47,767 nucleotides of DNA from Bryobacteraceae bacterium CoA2 C42 (GCA_019931245.1 JAINDL010000048.1:1-47767); one strand, 5' to 3'. Positions 32,754-41,858 are shown, numbered from the stretch's first letter. Notes: generated by a model from the sequence alone, not told the origin. Program-made: numbers and translations.

Positions 32754-34472
32754 CTATTGGACGTTGACGCCTTTGAACGAGGTCGCCGAGTGCGTGGCCA
32801 ACCCGATGTCGAGGTTGTTGGCGGTGAACCGGACGGGATCGCTCGTCAGGCCGATGCCAACCTGGCCCGTGGGTGTCAGATCCCCGGCCTGGCCGGGCGC
32901 CGCCACGTTGCGGGGTAGCGCGAGCAGTACCGCGGCCGGGACGGTGAAACGGTTGGCGCTGCCGCGTTCGAGGCAGAAGAAGCCGCCGCCCGCGCGGGCC
33001 GCGGCGTCGAAGGAGAACCCGGAGATGGAGACCGTCGAATTGGTCCCGGCGCCGCTCCAGGTGAACTCCTGACCAGCGGAGCGGACGATGGTATTGACCG
33101 AGCTTTCGTTGGTCCAGGTGAAGTTGCCGGGGATGGTCAGTTGGGTTCGGAAACCGCCGACAAAGGCGCCGGCGCCATTGTCGATGGTAAAGGCGCCGGC
33201 ATCGAGAAACGGGCCGGCGCCGCCGCCCGGAAGGCCGGGAATGGGAGGCAGGCCGGGGATATTCGGGATGCCGCTCGAAAAGGTGGCGGAGTAGGAGCCG
33301 GAGGCCGCCTCGCGCAGCATCTCGCGCGTGCCCGAGGGACCGGTAACCGTCAGCTTGGGCCCTGCATCGAGCATCGTGCCCTGGATAGGATCCGGCGGCA
33401 GGCTGGTGGCCTGGTCACTGGACGAGAAGGTCAGGCAGCTGCCGAGCGGTAGCGCGCCTGCGGCGGCAAACTGCGAGGCGGTGAGTTGGGCAGCGGTGAA
33501 CCGCACGAACGAGGCCGAACCGTCATCGAACTTCAGCTCCTGAGTGCCGAGGGGACCCTGTGAGACCTTGGTGCCGGTGCGACTCAAATTGATGTTGCCG
33601 ATGCTCAGCGTGCCGCCACTGCTGACCTTCTGCAGGTCGGCGTCGGAGAAGGGCGTGCCGGCGGTGCAGCGGCCGCCGTTGGGGGTGATGGCGAGATAGG
33701 TGGAGTTGCTGACGATGTTGCCGATGCGGACCGTGAGCGGCACATAGCAGCCCTGGATGCCGGACGGAACGTCGAAGACGATCTGGTCAACGGCGGCGCA
33801 GCAGCCGGAGCGGCCGCGGTAGCGAATCGTTGCCGGGCGGTTGCCCACCAGCACTTCGAGGTTCGTGCCGAGGTCGCCGGGCGCGGCGCCGGCGGCATCG
33901 TCGCCGCTAATGGGGCCGAGGCCGGTGCCCCAGAGGGTGATCGTCTGGCCGGGGCGGGCTGCATTGAGGATGGAGTTGATGGGCTGGTCGGTCTGCGAGT
34001 TGAAGTTTTGCGCGATGGCCGGGCCGGTGCCGCCCTGATTCGCCGTGAAGATGCCGAAGCTCGAACGGACGATGTTGACAGCGAAGTTGGCGCTGGTCTG
34101 GCCGCCGAAGGAGACGGTGAGCTGGGCGGCGCCGACCGGGGTATTGGAGGGAATAATGGCGCCGACCTGGGAGGCGACCGAGTAGGTGAGAATCAGATCA
34201 TAGTTGGCGCCGCCGGCGGTGAGTCGCGCGGCGGTGCCGCCGAGGTTGCGCGGCAGGGGGAACGATTGAGCCAGCGCAATCGAGGCCGGGCCCAGGTTGC
34301 GTCCGAAGATGGCGATCATCGAACCCTGCGCGAGCGAGCCATTCGGCAGGCCCGACAGGGCGTAGCTGGCGGTATTGAGCGCGCCGGTAACCACCGGCTG
34401 CGCCGCGGCGGTGGTGGCCAGCAGGCCGGCCAAGCCGAAGAGAGGGAGAAAACGATTCATCATACAAGGCAT
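32754..34472 (-). CDS. TIGR03437-type exported protein (Solibacter group)
   Basis: A 572-residue secreted protein. After a signal peptide (FLPLFGLAGLLATTAAAQP) come two TIGR03437-like beta domains, recognisable by NTASYALSGLPNGSLAQGSMIAIFG and AARPGQTITLWGTGLGP with the QVGAIIPSNTPVGAAQLTVS type of strand. A long Gly/Ser/Pro-rich C-terminal half follows, including GLPPIPGLPGGGAGP. The domain is almost restricted to Solibacter-like acidobacteria and is thought to act outside the cell; no activity is known. Start ATG 34472 or MMNRF (34463) are both possible. It begins 9 bases after the ntrX stop and so is likely read through from ntrYX. Confidence 0.85.
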   Translation of the reverse strand: MPCMMNRFLPLFGLAGLLATTAAAQPVVTGALNTASYALSGLPNGSLAQGSMIAIFGRNLGPASIALAQSFPLPRNLGGTAARLTAGGANYDLILTYSVASQVGAIIPSNTPVGAAQLTVSFGGQTSANFAVNIVRSSFGIFTANQGGTGPAIAQNFNSQTDQPINSILNAARPGQTITLWGTGLGPISGDDAAGAAPGDLGTNLEVLVGNRPATIRYRGRSGCCAAVDQIVFDVPSGIQGCYVPLTVRIGNIVSNSTYLAITPNGGRCTAGTPFSDADLQKVSSGGTLSIGNINLSRTGTKVSQGPLGTQELKFDDGSASFVRFTAAQLTASQFAAAGALPLGSCLTFSSSDQATSLPPDPIQGTMLDAGPKLTVTGPSGTREMLREAASGSYSATFSSGIPNIPGLPPIPGLPGGGAGPFLDAGAFTIDNGAGAFVGGFRTQLTIPGNFTWTNESSVNTIVRSAGQEFTWSGAGTNSTVSISGFSFDAAARAGGGFFCLERGSANRFTVPAAVLLALPRNVAAPGQAGDLTPTGQVGIGLTSDPVRFTANNLDIGLATHSATSFKGVNVQ

Positions 34473-34481
34473 ACGCGTAAT

Positions 34482-35831
34482 TCAATCCTTCAAGGCGATT
34501 CCGAGCGCCTTCATTTTTCTATACAGATGACTTCGCTCGAGGCCGAGTAACTCAGCAGTGCGGCTGACATTGCCTTTCGTTTCTTCAAGCTTCTTAAAAA
34601 TGTATTCTCGTTCGGCGGCCTCGCGAACTTCCTGGAGGCTCGAAAACGTCTCGGCCGGGGCGCGCCGGCTGACCGGCAGCGGTACGTGCCGGGCGTCGAT
34701 GCGCATCTGGGGATTCATAATCACGATCCGTTCGATCAGGTTGCGCAGCTCCCGGACGTTGCCCGGCCAAGGGTAGTCCTCGAGCAGAGCCAGGGCATCG
34801 GGCGCGAACTCTTTGGCCTTGCGGCCGTAGGCGGTGGTGAACTCGTGCAGGAAGTGACGGGCCAGCAGCGGGATGTCCTCGACCCGTTCGCGCAGGGCGG
34901 GGACGTTGAAGGGGATGACGTTCAACCGGTAGAACAGATCCTCGCGGAAGTTGCCGCGGTCGATCTCCCGTTCGAGCTGTTTGTTGGTGGCGGCGACCAC
35001 GCGGCAGTCCACGCGGACGCTTTCGAGCGCGCCGACGGGTTCGACACGCTGCTCGTCGAGCACCCGCAGCAGTTTGGCTTGCGTGCGGAGGCTCATGTCG
35101 CCCACCTCGTCGAGGAAAAGCGTACCGCCGTCGGCTTTCTGAATCTTCCCGGTCTTGTCTTCGCTCGCTCCGGCGAAGGCCCCGCGCCGGTGGCCGAACA
35201 GTTCGCTTTCTATCAGGTCTTCCGGGATGGCGGCGCAGTTGACTTCGACGAACGCCTCTTTGGCCCGCGGGCTGAGGGCATGAATGGCATGGGCCACCAG
35301 TTCCTTCCCGGTGCCGCTCTCGCCGTAGATGAGCACGCGGCCGTTGGTGGCCGCCATCAGCGCCAACTGCTGCCGCACGGCCTTCATGGGGACGCTCTCG
35401 CCGATGATGGGGTAGCGGGTCGAGGGCTCGCCGAGGCGGCCGAGTTCCATCGCCATCCGCCGCTGTTCAATGGAGTTCTTGACGACAACGACGACCTTTT
35501 CAATCGTCAGCGGCTTTTCGAGGAAGTCGAAGGCGCCCATTTTGGTGGCCCGCACGGCCGTTTCAATCGTCGCGTGGCCGGAGATCATGACGACGGCCGG
35601 CCGTTCGGCCTCCGGGCGCTCCTGAATGCGATTGAGGACCTCCATGCCGTCGAGTCCCTGCATCCAGACGTCGAGCAGGACGCAGTCGAACGGGCTTTCG
35701 GCGAGGCGTGCGAGGCCGGCGGCGCCGTCGGCGGCCGCTTCGGCCAGGTATCCTTCGTCTTCGAGCACCGCGCAGAGCGTTTCGCGGATGCCCGGTTCAT
35801 CGTCGATTACTAGAATGTGGTGCCGCTTCAT
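34482..35831 (-). CDS. ntrX: NtrX-type sigma-54-dependent response regulator with GAFAGA variant
   Basis: A 449-residue regulator with a receiver domain (Asp54 in LLDVWMQG), an AAA+ domain (Walker A GESGTGKE about 170, Walker B TLFLDEVGD about 236) and a C-terminal Fis-type helix-turn-helix (ETKGNVSRTAELLGLERSHLYRKMKALGI). The AAA+ loop that contacts sigma-54 normally reads GAFTGA; here it reads GAFAGA, with the contacting Thr replaced by Ala. Known Thr substitutions often impair sigma-54 activation, so this regulator may act as a repressor or sigma-70 modulator. It overlaps ntrY by 4 bases. Confidence 0.92.
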   Translation of the reverse strand: MKRHHILVIDDEPGIRETLCAVLEDEGYLAEAAADGAAGLARLAESPFDCVLLDVWMQGLDGMEVLNRIQERPEAERPAVVMISGHATIETAVRATKMGAFDFLEKPLTIEKVVVVVKNSIEQRRMAMELGRLGEPSTRYPIIGESVPMKAVRQQLALMAATNGRVLIYGESGTGKELVAHAIHALSPRAKEAFVEVNCAAIPEDLIESELFGHRRGAFAGASEDKTGKIQKADGGTLFLDEVGDMSLRTQAKLLRVLDEQRVEPVGALESVRVDCRVVAATNKQLEREIDRGNFREDLFYRLNVIPFNVPALRERVEDIPLLARHFLHEFTTAYGRKAKEFAPDALALLEDYPWPGNVRELRNLIERIVIMNPQMRIDARHVPLPVSRRAPAETFSSLQEVREAAEREYIFKKLEETKGNVSRTAELLGLERSHLYRKMKALGIALKD

Positions 35832-37894
35832 GCGCGGGAGGCCGCCTCTTCCGGCACCAGGGCCGGAATCTCAATGATAAATCGGGCGCCGGCCGGGTCG
35901 TTATCCTCGACGCGGATCTGGGCCTGGTGATCGCCCAGGATGTGGTTGACAATCGCAAGGCCGAGGCCGGTGCCCCGGTTCTTGGTCGAGAAGTAGGGCA
36001 GGAATAGCTTTTCTTTATCTTCGGGCGAGATTCCGCAGCCGGTGTCGGCAATGGTCAGCTCGACGGTTTCGGGCGTGGGGGCGGCGGTGGTGATCAGCAG
36101 CCGGCGCAGCGGCGCACCCTCCATCGCCTCGGCGGCGTTGTCGACGAGGTTGACGATGACGCGTTTGAACTGCTCGCGGTCCAGGTTGACGGGCGGCAGG
36201 CCGGGGGCGAGTTGCCTGGAGAGCTCGATGTGGTCAAGGCGGCCGGCGAAGACGGCGAGAGCGGTTTCGATCACCTGGTTGAGGTCGGACGGCTGCGGCT
36301 GGGCGGCGGGGAGCCGGGCGAACTGCGAGAACTCGTCGACGAGGGTCTTGACGGTCTCCACCTCGTGCGCGATCGTCCGCGTGGACTCCCGGATGACGCG
36401 GGCGAACTCCTGAGTAGTCGGGGTCTTTTCAAGCTGCCGGGCGATGCGTTCGGCGCTGAGAGCGATGGGGGTGAGCGGGTTTTTAATCTCGTGGGCGACG
36501 CGGCGGGCCACCTCGTGCCATGCGGCGGCTTTTTGGGCGCGGAGGAGTTCGCTCGTATCTTCGAGCACCAGCACGAAGCCGGAGTTCAGGCGCTGGTCGA
36601 TGGGGGCGACGGTGACGGAGAGGTGGAGGGTGCGGTCGGGCCGGGTGAGATCGAGTTGGCGGGAGGCGACGCCGGTGCGGCGGGCGCGGTTCATCAGGTA
36701 GCGAAGTTCGGCGGCGTCTTCGGGGCCAAAGAGGTGTTCGAGGCGCAGGGTAGGGGAGAGGCGCAGGGTGGGGAACATCTGCTGGAGGGCGCTGTTCACC
36801 GTCTGGAGGCGGCCATCGGGGGCCACGCTGATCACCCCGGTGGGGATGGATTCGAGGATGGTTTCCGTGAAGCGGCGCCGTGCTTCGAGTTCGCGGCTGG
36901 AGGTTTCGAGCGCCTGCGTCATGTCGTTAAAGGCGCGGACGAGCGTGGCGAGCTCGTCGATGGCGCCCACCTGGACGCGGTGCTTCAGGTTGCCGCCGCG
37001 GACCTCGCGGGCGGCGGTGAGCAGGGCGATGATGGGTTCGGTGATCTGCCGGGCCAGGTATAGGGCGACCCAGGCGGCGACGAAAAGAATGAAGAGGGTG
37101 ATAAGGGCCAGATAGGTGAGGTAGAGCTGGCGGGTCTCTTTGCGGTTGATGCTGAGCTGGTCGTAGTCGGCGACGTAGCGGGAGATATCCCTCTCGGTGG
37201 TGTCGAGGTCGATGGGGAGGAGGGCGGCCAGCACGAGCGTCCCGCCGGCGGCGAGGGGGATGCGGAGGACGGCCGGTTTGCTGTTTTCGGCGCGGCCGCG
37301 GCTGTCGTAGGCGCAGAGGGTTCGCCGCTGGAGGTCGGCGGTGAGGATGTAGGCCTCGGCGATGTCGTTTTGCTCGCAGAAGCCATCAAAAACGCGGGCC
37401 GGGCGCTCGCCGCCGCCGGCATAGGCCGCGGTTTCGGGCAGACTGGCCAGCCAGTGTGCCTGGGCGGTTAAGCGCAGCAGGAACTGGTTCTTGATGGAGC
37501 TGCCCAGCTCAATCAACTCCAGCCGGACCCCTTCGGCGGGCCGGCTGAACCACTGTTTGATGTTGAGATTGAGCACCTGGTAGCTCCAGAGCACCATGAA
37601 GATGACCGGGAGAAAACTCAGAATCATGGCTCCCATCACCAGCTTGGCTTTGATCCCGGATCCTTCCCTCTCTTTGCTGCGCTCGATGTAGAGCTTGATC
37701 AGGATGCGGAACAGCAGGAAGGCCATCGTGACCATGAGCAGAAAAACGAAGGTGCTCATGGCCCAGAAGAGCAGCACCTGATCGGTGGACGAGGGGCCAA
37801 ATTTGCCCATGTTGAAGGAGCCTTGCCAGACGACAAGAGCCAGCAGCACGATCAAGGTGGCAATAGCCGCGAAGAGAAGCAGACGCTTCCTCAT
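35828..37894 (-). CDS. ntrY: NtrY-type membrane sensor histidine kinase
   Basis: A 688-residue kinase with several N-terminal membrane helices (two near the start, one near residues 85-105, and one before the HAMP domain), an extracytoplasmic region, HAMP (about 285-335), a PAS domain, and the kinase core. The phospho-accepting His is in RRVAHEIKNPLTPIALS (about residue 470); ATP-binding boxes are NLVDNAAEAM, IADTGCGIS and TGLGLAIV. It should phosphorylate the adjacent NtrX. The start is ATG 37894 or GTG 37903; neither has a strong ribosome site. PilZ lies 23 bases upstream. Confidence 0.93.
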   Translation of the reverse strand: MRKRLLLFAAIATLIVLLALVVWQGSFNMGKFGPSSTDQVLLFWAMSTFVFLLMVTMAFLLFRILIKLYIERSKEREGSGIKAKLVMGAMILSFLPVIFMVLWSYQVLNLNIKQWFSRPAEGVRLELIELGSSIKNQFLLRLTAQAHWLASLPETAAYAGGGERPARVFDGFCEQNDIAEAYILTADLQRRTLCAYDSRGRAENSKPAVLRIPLAAGGTLVLAALLPIDLDTTERDISRYVADYDQLSINRKETRQLYLTYLALITLFILFVAAWVALYLARQITEPIIALLTAAREVRGGNLKHRVQVGAIDELATLVRAFNDMTQALETSSRELEARRRFTETILESIPTGVISVAPDGRLQTVNSALQQMFPTLRLSPTLRLEHLFGPEDAAELRYLMNRARRTGVASRQLDLTRPDRTLHLSVTVAPIDQRLNSGFVLVLEDTSELLRAQKAAAWHEVARRVAHEIKNPLTPIALSAERIARQLEKTPTTQEFARVIRESTRTIAHEVETVKTLVDEFSQFARLPAAQPQPSDLNQVIETALAVFAGRLDHIELSRQLAPGLPPVNLDREQFKRVIVNLVDNAAEAMEGAPLRRLLITTAAPTPETVELTIADTGCGISPEDKEKLFLPYFSTKNRGTGLGLAIVNHILGDHQAQIRVEDNDPAGARFIIEIPALVPEEAASRA

Positions 37895-37917
37895 GGCTAC
37901 CACTGTAGCCGATTCGC

Positions 37918-38253
37918 TCAGGCCACAGCGTTCTTGGCCGTCCGGAACTCGTACTGCTGAATCTCCATGGCCGCCCGTCCTTCGTCATAGCGGATGATGC
38001 GGCCCCGGGCGACGAGCTTGAGGGCGGTCTGATTGTTCAGCTGTGCCGGCCAGCTGATGGCCAGCTCGAGGCGCCTGCCCGGCAGCAGAATGTGTTCCGT
38101 AGTGAAGTACACCCCTGTACTGCTCATGTTGACGGTTTGGCCCGCACCGATCTCGTCGGAGTTTTTCTTGTTCAGGACCTTGTAGCGGACCTCTCGGGCG
38201 ATTGGGAACCGATCCGCCGAGCGTCTCTCGTTTTGGCTTTTTTGTTGGATCAC
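37918..38253 (-). CDS. PilZ domain protein
   Basis: A 111-residue protein made of one PilZ domain, a cyclic-di-GMP receptor fold. The N-terminal RxxxR-type motif is in ERRSADRFPIAREVRYK, and the D/NxSxxG motif is NMSSTGVYF (about residues 43-51). GTG 38253 is chosen because AGGAG lies 7 bases upstream, better than the GTG codons further up. It precedes ntrY by 23 bases and is probably the first gene of the PilZ-ntrY-ntrX-TIGR03437 transcript, linking second-messenger and phosphorelay control (inference). Confidence 0.88.
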   Translation of the reverse strand: MIQQKSQNERRSADRFPIAREVRYKVLNKKNSDEIGAGQTVNMSSTGVYFTTEHILLPGRRLELAISWPAQLNNQTALKLVARGRIIRYDEGRAAMEIQQYEFRTAKNAVA

Positions 38254-38604
38254 TCTGAAACTCCTTCCGCCAGGTCTTCGACGAGACCCGTTCACCTGCA
38301 CCGACGTCGTGGGCGTTGTGAGGATTTCCTTACGTTTTCAATAGCTTGCTACGGAGCGTGCGTCGTAACAATGGAACCTCGGATTCATAATTGAGTGGTA
38401 CCTGTTTCGGCGAGCTGCGGGGCAAACACTAAAAGGGTGCCAAGCGGGCTCTGCGCGGGAAGGCATGGAATTGGGTAACGTGTTGATTATAGTAATACTT
38501 ACATGGTCTAGAGGTAGGGTGCTTTGGGGCATGGAGTAGTACGCCCGGATGGCCAAATTGTCCTAAGGTTATTGGCTTATAGCTGGGGTATGCTAGCAGT
38601 CACG
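38254..38604. other. Intergenic 351 bp between PilZ and the exported RidA gene
   Basis: The longest gene-free stretch here and clearly less GC-rich than its surroundings. It separates two divergent genes and should hold both promoters. A possible + strand promoter is TTGGGT (38471-38476), 16 bases, TAATAC (38493-38498), which would leave a leader of about 100 bases before the RidA gene. A TATAGT overlaps it at 38488-38493. No convincing riboswitch or terminator was recognised. Confidence 0.4.
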
Positions 38605-39024
38605 ATGAGAATTTTTCTACTGTTTTTTCTTGTGGGCAGTCTCTTGATGGCTGCGGATAAAAAAGTGGTGGCTCCGAAGGACACCAAACCGGGCCGTCCG
38701 TTCTCCCCGGGCATTCTGAGCGGGGGCACTTTGTACGTGTCCGGGCAGACCGGGGCGGACAAGTCGGGGAGCTATCCCGAGAAGTTTGAAGACGAGGTGA
38801 AGCAGACGCTGGCCAACGTTGAGGAGATTCTGAAAGCGGGCGGGCACACATTTGCGGATGTGGTGGCGGTGCAGGTTTATCTGACCGATATGGAGCTGTT
38901 TGGGCGGATGAACACGGTATACATGGCGACGATGCCGGAGCCGCGACCGACGCGGACGACGGTGGGCGTGGCGAAACTGGTGGGCAAGGCGCGGATTGAG
39001 ATTACGGTGACGGCGCGGAAGTAG
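38605..39024 (+). CDS. Exported RidA/YjgF-family protein
   Basis: A 139-residue Rid-family protein with an N-terminal signal (MRIFLLFFLVGSLLMAAD), so it likely works outside the cytoplasm, which is unusual for this family. The core shows GILSGGTLYVSGQTG, VKQTLANVEEILKAGGHTFADVV and the end RIEITVTA. The active-site Arg equivalent to E. coli Arg105 is present in PTRTTVGVAKL, unlike the paralogue at 1053-1436, so imine/enamine deaminase activity is possible. The Glu of the VEV motif is Gly here. An in-frame ATG at 38590 is an alternative start. Confidence 0.88.
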   Translation: MRIFLLFFLVGSLLMAADKKVVAPKDTKPGRPFSPGILSGGTLYVSGQTGADKSGSYPEKFEDEVKQTLANVEEILKAGGHTFADVVAVQVYLTDMELFGRMNTVYMATMPEPRPTRTTVGVAKLVGKARIEITVTARK

Positions 39025-39033
39025 GGCGGTCGT

Positions 39034-40311
39034 TTACCGTTTCGATGCGCGGATTTCGCGCAGGCGTTCGGCGATCTTCTTCTCGAGGCCCCGGTCGGTC
39101 GGCTGGTAAAACTCCCGGCCGGCCAGGGACGGGGGGAGGCACTCCATGCCGGTGACGGCATCGGCGAATTCGTGGGCGTGTTTATAGCCGGCGCCGTAGC
39201 CCATGCCCTTCATGAGGCGGGTGGGGGCGTTGCGGAGGTGCATGGGGACGGGTTCGGCGACGCCCTGGCGGATTTCGGCGCGGACGGTGTTCAGCGCGCG
39301 GTAGGCGGCGTCGGACTTGGCGGCGAGGGCAAGGTAGAGCGTGACCTGAGCGAGAGCCTGGTCGCCTTCGGGGATGCCGAGGAAGTGAGCGGTCTGCTGG
39401 CAGGCGATGGCTTGTTCGACGGCGCGGGGGTCGGCGAGGCCGATATCTTCGACGGCCATGCGGACGAGGCGGCGGGCGATGTACATGCGGTCTTCGCCGG
39501 CTTCGAGCATGCGGGCGAGCCAGTAGAGGGCGGCATCGGCGTCGGAGGCGCGGACGGATTTGTGGAGGGCGGAGACGAGGTTGTAGTGCTCTTCGCCGCC
39601 TTTGTCGTAAAGAAGGACCTTGCGGGAGAGGACCTCTTCGAGGATGGCGGTGGGGATGGCGGGGCCGTCGGCGGCGGTGGCGGCGAGGTCGAGGATGTTG
39701 TAGGCGGTACGGGCGTCGCCGTTTGCGAAGATGGCGATCTGCTCGAGGAGTGCGGCGTCGGCGGTTTTGCCGAGAAGGGCGAGGCCGCGGGCGAGGAGGG
39801 TGACGAGTTGGGCGGTGGAGAGCGCCTGTAGGGTGAAGACGCGGGAGCGGGAGAGCAGGGCGCCGACGACTTCAAAAGAGGGGTTTTCGGTGGTGGCGCC
39901 GATGAGGATGACGTCGCCTTTTTCGACGTAGGGGAGGAAAGCGTCCTGCTGGGCTTTGTTGAAGCGGTGGATTTCGTCGACGAACAGGACGGTGCGGCGG
40001 CCGAGGCGGCGGGTCTGTTCGGCGCGGGCCATGACTTCGCGGATCTCTTTAATGCCGCTCATGACGGCGCTGAAGGGGACGAACTCGGCTTTGGTCGTGC
40101 GGGCGATGATGGAGGCGAGGGTGGTTTTGCCGACGCCGGGGGGGCCCCAGAGGATGAGGGAGCCGAGTTGATCGGATTCAATGGCGCGGCGGAGGGGCTT
40201 GCCGGGTCCGAGGATGTGTTCCTGGCCGATGTAGTCGTCGAGTGACTGGGGGCGGAGGCGTTCGGCGAGCGGGCGGGTTGCGTCCGGCGGCGGGGCGTCG
40301 AAGAGGCTCAT
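39034..40311 (-). CDS. rarA: Replication-associated recombination protein RarA (MgsA)
   Basis: A 425-residue AAA+ ATPase that acts at stalled replication forks with SSB. Motifs are RPQSLDDYIGQEHILG, Walker A GPPGVGKTT (about 56-64), Walker B LFVDEIHRFN (about 108-117), sensor 1 GATTENPSFE, the RxxxR-like lid, and the family-typical end PTDRGLEKKIAERLREIR. It is coupled to the upstream trmH-like gene by ATGA and convergent with the exported RidA gene 9 bases away. Confidence 0.96.
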   Translation of the reverse strand: MSLFDAPPPDATRPLAERLRPQSLDDYIGQEHILGPGKPLRRAIESDQLGSLILWGPPGVGKTTLASIIARTTKAEFVPFSAVMSGIKEIREVMARAEQTRRLGRRTVLFVDEIHRFNKAQQDAFLPYVEKGDVILIGATTENPSFEVVGALLSRSRVFTLQALSTAQLVTLLARGLALLGKTADAALLEQIAIFANGDARTAYNILDLAATAADGPAIPTAILEEVLSRKVLLYDKGGEEHYNLVSALHKSVRASDADAALYWLARMLEAGEDRMYIARRLVRMAVEDIGLADPRAVEQAIACQQTAHFLGIPEGDQALAQVTLYLALAAKSDAAYRALNTVRAEIRQGVAEPVPMHLRNAPTRLMKGMGYGAGYKHAHEFADAVTGMECLPPSLAGREFYQPTDRGLEKKIAERLREIRASKR

Positions 40312-41078
40312 GGGCGGCTCCGCTGGCGGCGGGCTTCATAGAGGAGGATGCCGGCGGCGACGGCGGCGTTGAGGCTTTCGACGGTTTCGGTGGGGATGGT
40401 GACGGGCTGGCAGGCGGCGAGGATCTCGGGCCGGACGCCGCGACCTTCGCTGCCGATGACGATGCCGCAGGGCTGGCGCCAGTCGACGGCGTCGATGGGT
40501 TGGGCGGCGGAGGCGGCGGTGGCGTAGACGGGAAAATCGAAGGCGGGGAGTTCGGCGGCGGCGAGGAAGGGGAGGCGGAAGAGGGAACCGGCGGCGGCGC
40601 GGAGCGTTTTGGGGTGGTAGGGGCTGGCCGAGCCTTTGAGGAAGATGACGCCGGTGGCGCCGAAGGCTTCCGCCGAGCGGACGATGGCGCCGGCGTTGCC
40701 GGGGTCCTGGAGGCCGTCGAGCAGGACGACGAGGGCGGGGTGGCCGAGCAGGCCGGCGAGGGTCCATTCCGGCGGGCGGACGAGGGCGAGAATGCCTTGC
40801 GGGGATTCGGTGGTGGAGAAGGTGGCGAAGGTGGCGGGATCGACCGAGAAGAGGCGGGTTTCCGGGGGGCAGGAGTCGACAAGCGCCTCGTTTTGTAACG
40901 CCGCAGGGGTAGCGATCACTGTGCCGATGGGGAGACGGCTACGCCGGGCTTCCTCGAGCAGATGAAAGCCTTCGGCGACGACGAGTCCGTCGTCGGTGCG
41001 GACACCTTTTTGAATGGCCTTCCGGATGGTGGTGCAAAGCGGGTTCCGGGCGCCGAGCGGAGTAACGGGAGCGGCCAT
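40308..41078 (-). CDS. TrmH/SpoU-family RNA 2'-O-methyltransferase
   Basis: A 256-residue SPOUT methyltransferase with an N-terminal substrate-binding segment (LVVAEGFHLLEEA) and the SpoU knot: motif 1 LDGLQDPGNAGAIVRSAEAFGA, motif 2 GIVIGSEGRGV, motif 3 IPTETVESLNAAVAAGILLYEA. It modifies a ribose 2'-OH in rRNA or tRNA; the site cannot be read. ATG 41078 is used because upstream frame sequence is antisense to the divergent YdcF gene. Its stop overlaps the rarA start. Confidence 0.94.
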   Translation of the reverse strand: MAAPVTPLGARNPLCTTIRKAIQKGVRTDDGLVVAEGFHLLEEARRSRLPIGTVIATPAALQNEALVDSCPPETRLFSVDPATFATFSTTESPQGILALVRPPEWTLAGLLGHPALVVLLDGLQDPGNAGAIVRSAEAFGATGVIFLKGSASPYHPKTLRAAAGSLFRLPFLAAAELPAFDFPVYATAASAAQPIDAVDWRQPCGIVIGSEGRGVRPEILAACQPVTIPTETVESLNAAVAAGILLYEARRQRSRP

Positions 41079-41111
41079 TCCAGTAAAATGATAAGGATAC
41101 CGCACGGGCTC

Positions 41112-41699
41112 ATGAAACGAGGCATCCAATTCGGGCTGGTTCTGGCTGGGACGGTTTTATGTGCATGGCTGGGCTGGATTACGGTGGAGATCCGGAAGCA
41201 GTCGGTGATTGAAGAGGCGTCGCCGGCGGACGTGATTGTGATCATGGGTGCGGCGGAGTACCGGGGTCGGCCGTCGCCGGTGCTGCGGGCGCGGCTCGAT
41301 CATGGTTTGGAGTTGTTCGAGCAGGGCTTGGCGCGGCGGATTCTGACGACGGGCGGGGCGGGCGGCGACCCGGTGTTTACCGAAGGCGCGGTGGGGCGGA
41401 ACTACCTGATGAGCCACGGGGTGCCCCCGGAGGCGATTCTGCTGGAGGACGAGGGCGACAGCACGGTGCACTCGACGATTGCGGTGGCGGAAATAATGAG
41501 GCGCTCCGGGCTCAAGAGCTGCATCTTAGTGAGCGATGGGTATCATATCTACCGGGCCAAGAAGATGCTGGAGTTTCGGGGTCTTGAAGTGTTCGGCTCG
41601 CCGCGGTCGATCAAGCACGAGACGGGCTTGCAGGACTGGTGGCTCTACCTGCGCCAAGCGGCGGGGTATGCGCTGTGGACGGCCGGCATCACGATTTGA
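41112..41699 (+). CDS. YdcF-like (DUF218) membrane-anchored protein
   Basis: A 195-residue protein with one N-terminal membrane anchor (RGIQFGLVLAGTVLCAWLGW) and a DUF218/YdcF domain: DVIVIMGAAEYRGRPSPVLRARLDHGLELF, LTTGGAGGDPVFTEG, LEDEGDSTVHSTIAVAEI and VSDGYHIYRAKKM. The family includes SanA/YdcF proteins linked to envelope integrity; E. coli YdcF binds SAM in structural work. ATG 41088, eight codons earlier, is an alternative start. It lies 12 bases before the DUF2256 gene and appears to head the split-photolyase transcript. Confidence 0.88.
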   Translation: MKRGIQFGLVLAGTVLCAWLGWITVEIRKQSVIEEASPADVIVIMGAAEYRGRPSPVLRARLDHGLELFEQGLARRILTTGGAGGDPVFTEGAVGRNYLMSHGVPPEAILLEDEGDSTVHSTIAVAEIMRRSGLKSCILVSDGYHIYRAKKMLEFRGLEVFGSPRSIKHETGLQDWWLYLRQAAGYALWTAGITI

Positions 41700-41711
41700 G
41701 CGGCCCGGCCG

Positions 41712-41858
41712 GTGAAGGGCGTCAAGAAGCAGCACCTGCCGGAGAAGATCTGCCGGCGTTGCGGGCGGCCGTTTACCTGGCGCAAGAAATGGGAACGGGA
41801 TTGGGAGCAGGTACTTTACTGTAGCGACCGCTGCCGCGGGGCGAAGGGGAAGGGATGA
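41712..41858 (+). CDS. DUF2256 zinc-ribbon-like small protein
   Basis: A 48-residue protein, easily missed because of its length. It carries CRRCGRPF and CSDRCR, two Cys pairs (CxxC at residues 14-17, CxxxC at 37-41) separated by a Trp-rich basic stretch ([14 protein letters not shown]), the pattern of DUF2256. DUF2256 genes are often found next to, or fused with, cryptochrome/photolyase-type genes. The start is GTG 41712. The stop overlaps the next gene by ATGA, so the pair is coupled. A zinc-binding partner of the photolyase-like protein is the likeliest role (inference). Confidence 0.85.
   Translation: MKGVKKQHLPEKICRRCGRPFTWRKKWERDWEQVLYCSDRCRGAKGKG

Noticed and set aside
30936-32918. 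660-codon + strand open frame opposite nuoM
   Set aside because: Gln/Arg/Gly-rich sequence without homology; the opposite strand encodes a complete NuoM with conserved channel residues.
38254-38604. Riboswitch or small RNA gene in the long gap before the exported Rid-family gene
   Set aside because: No known riboswitch core was recognised, and no strong hairpin with a T run was found; kept only as a promoter-bearing gap.
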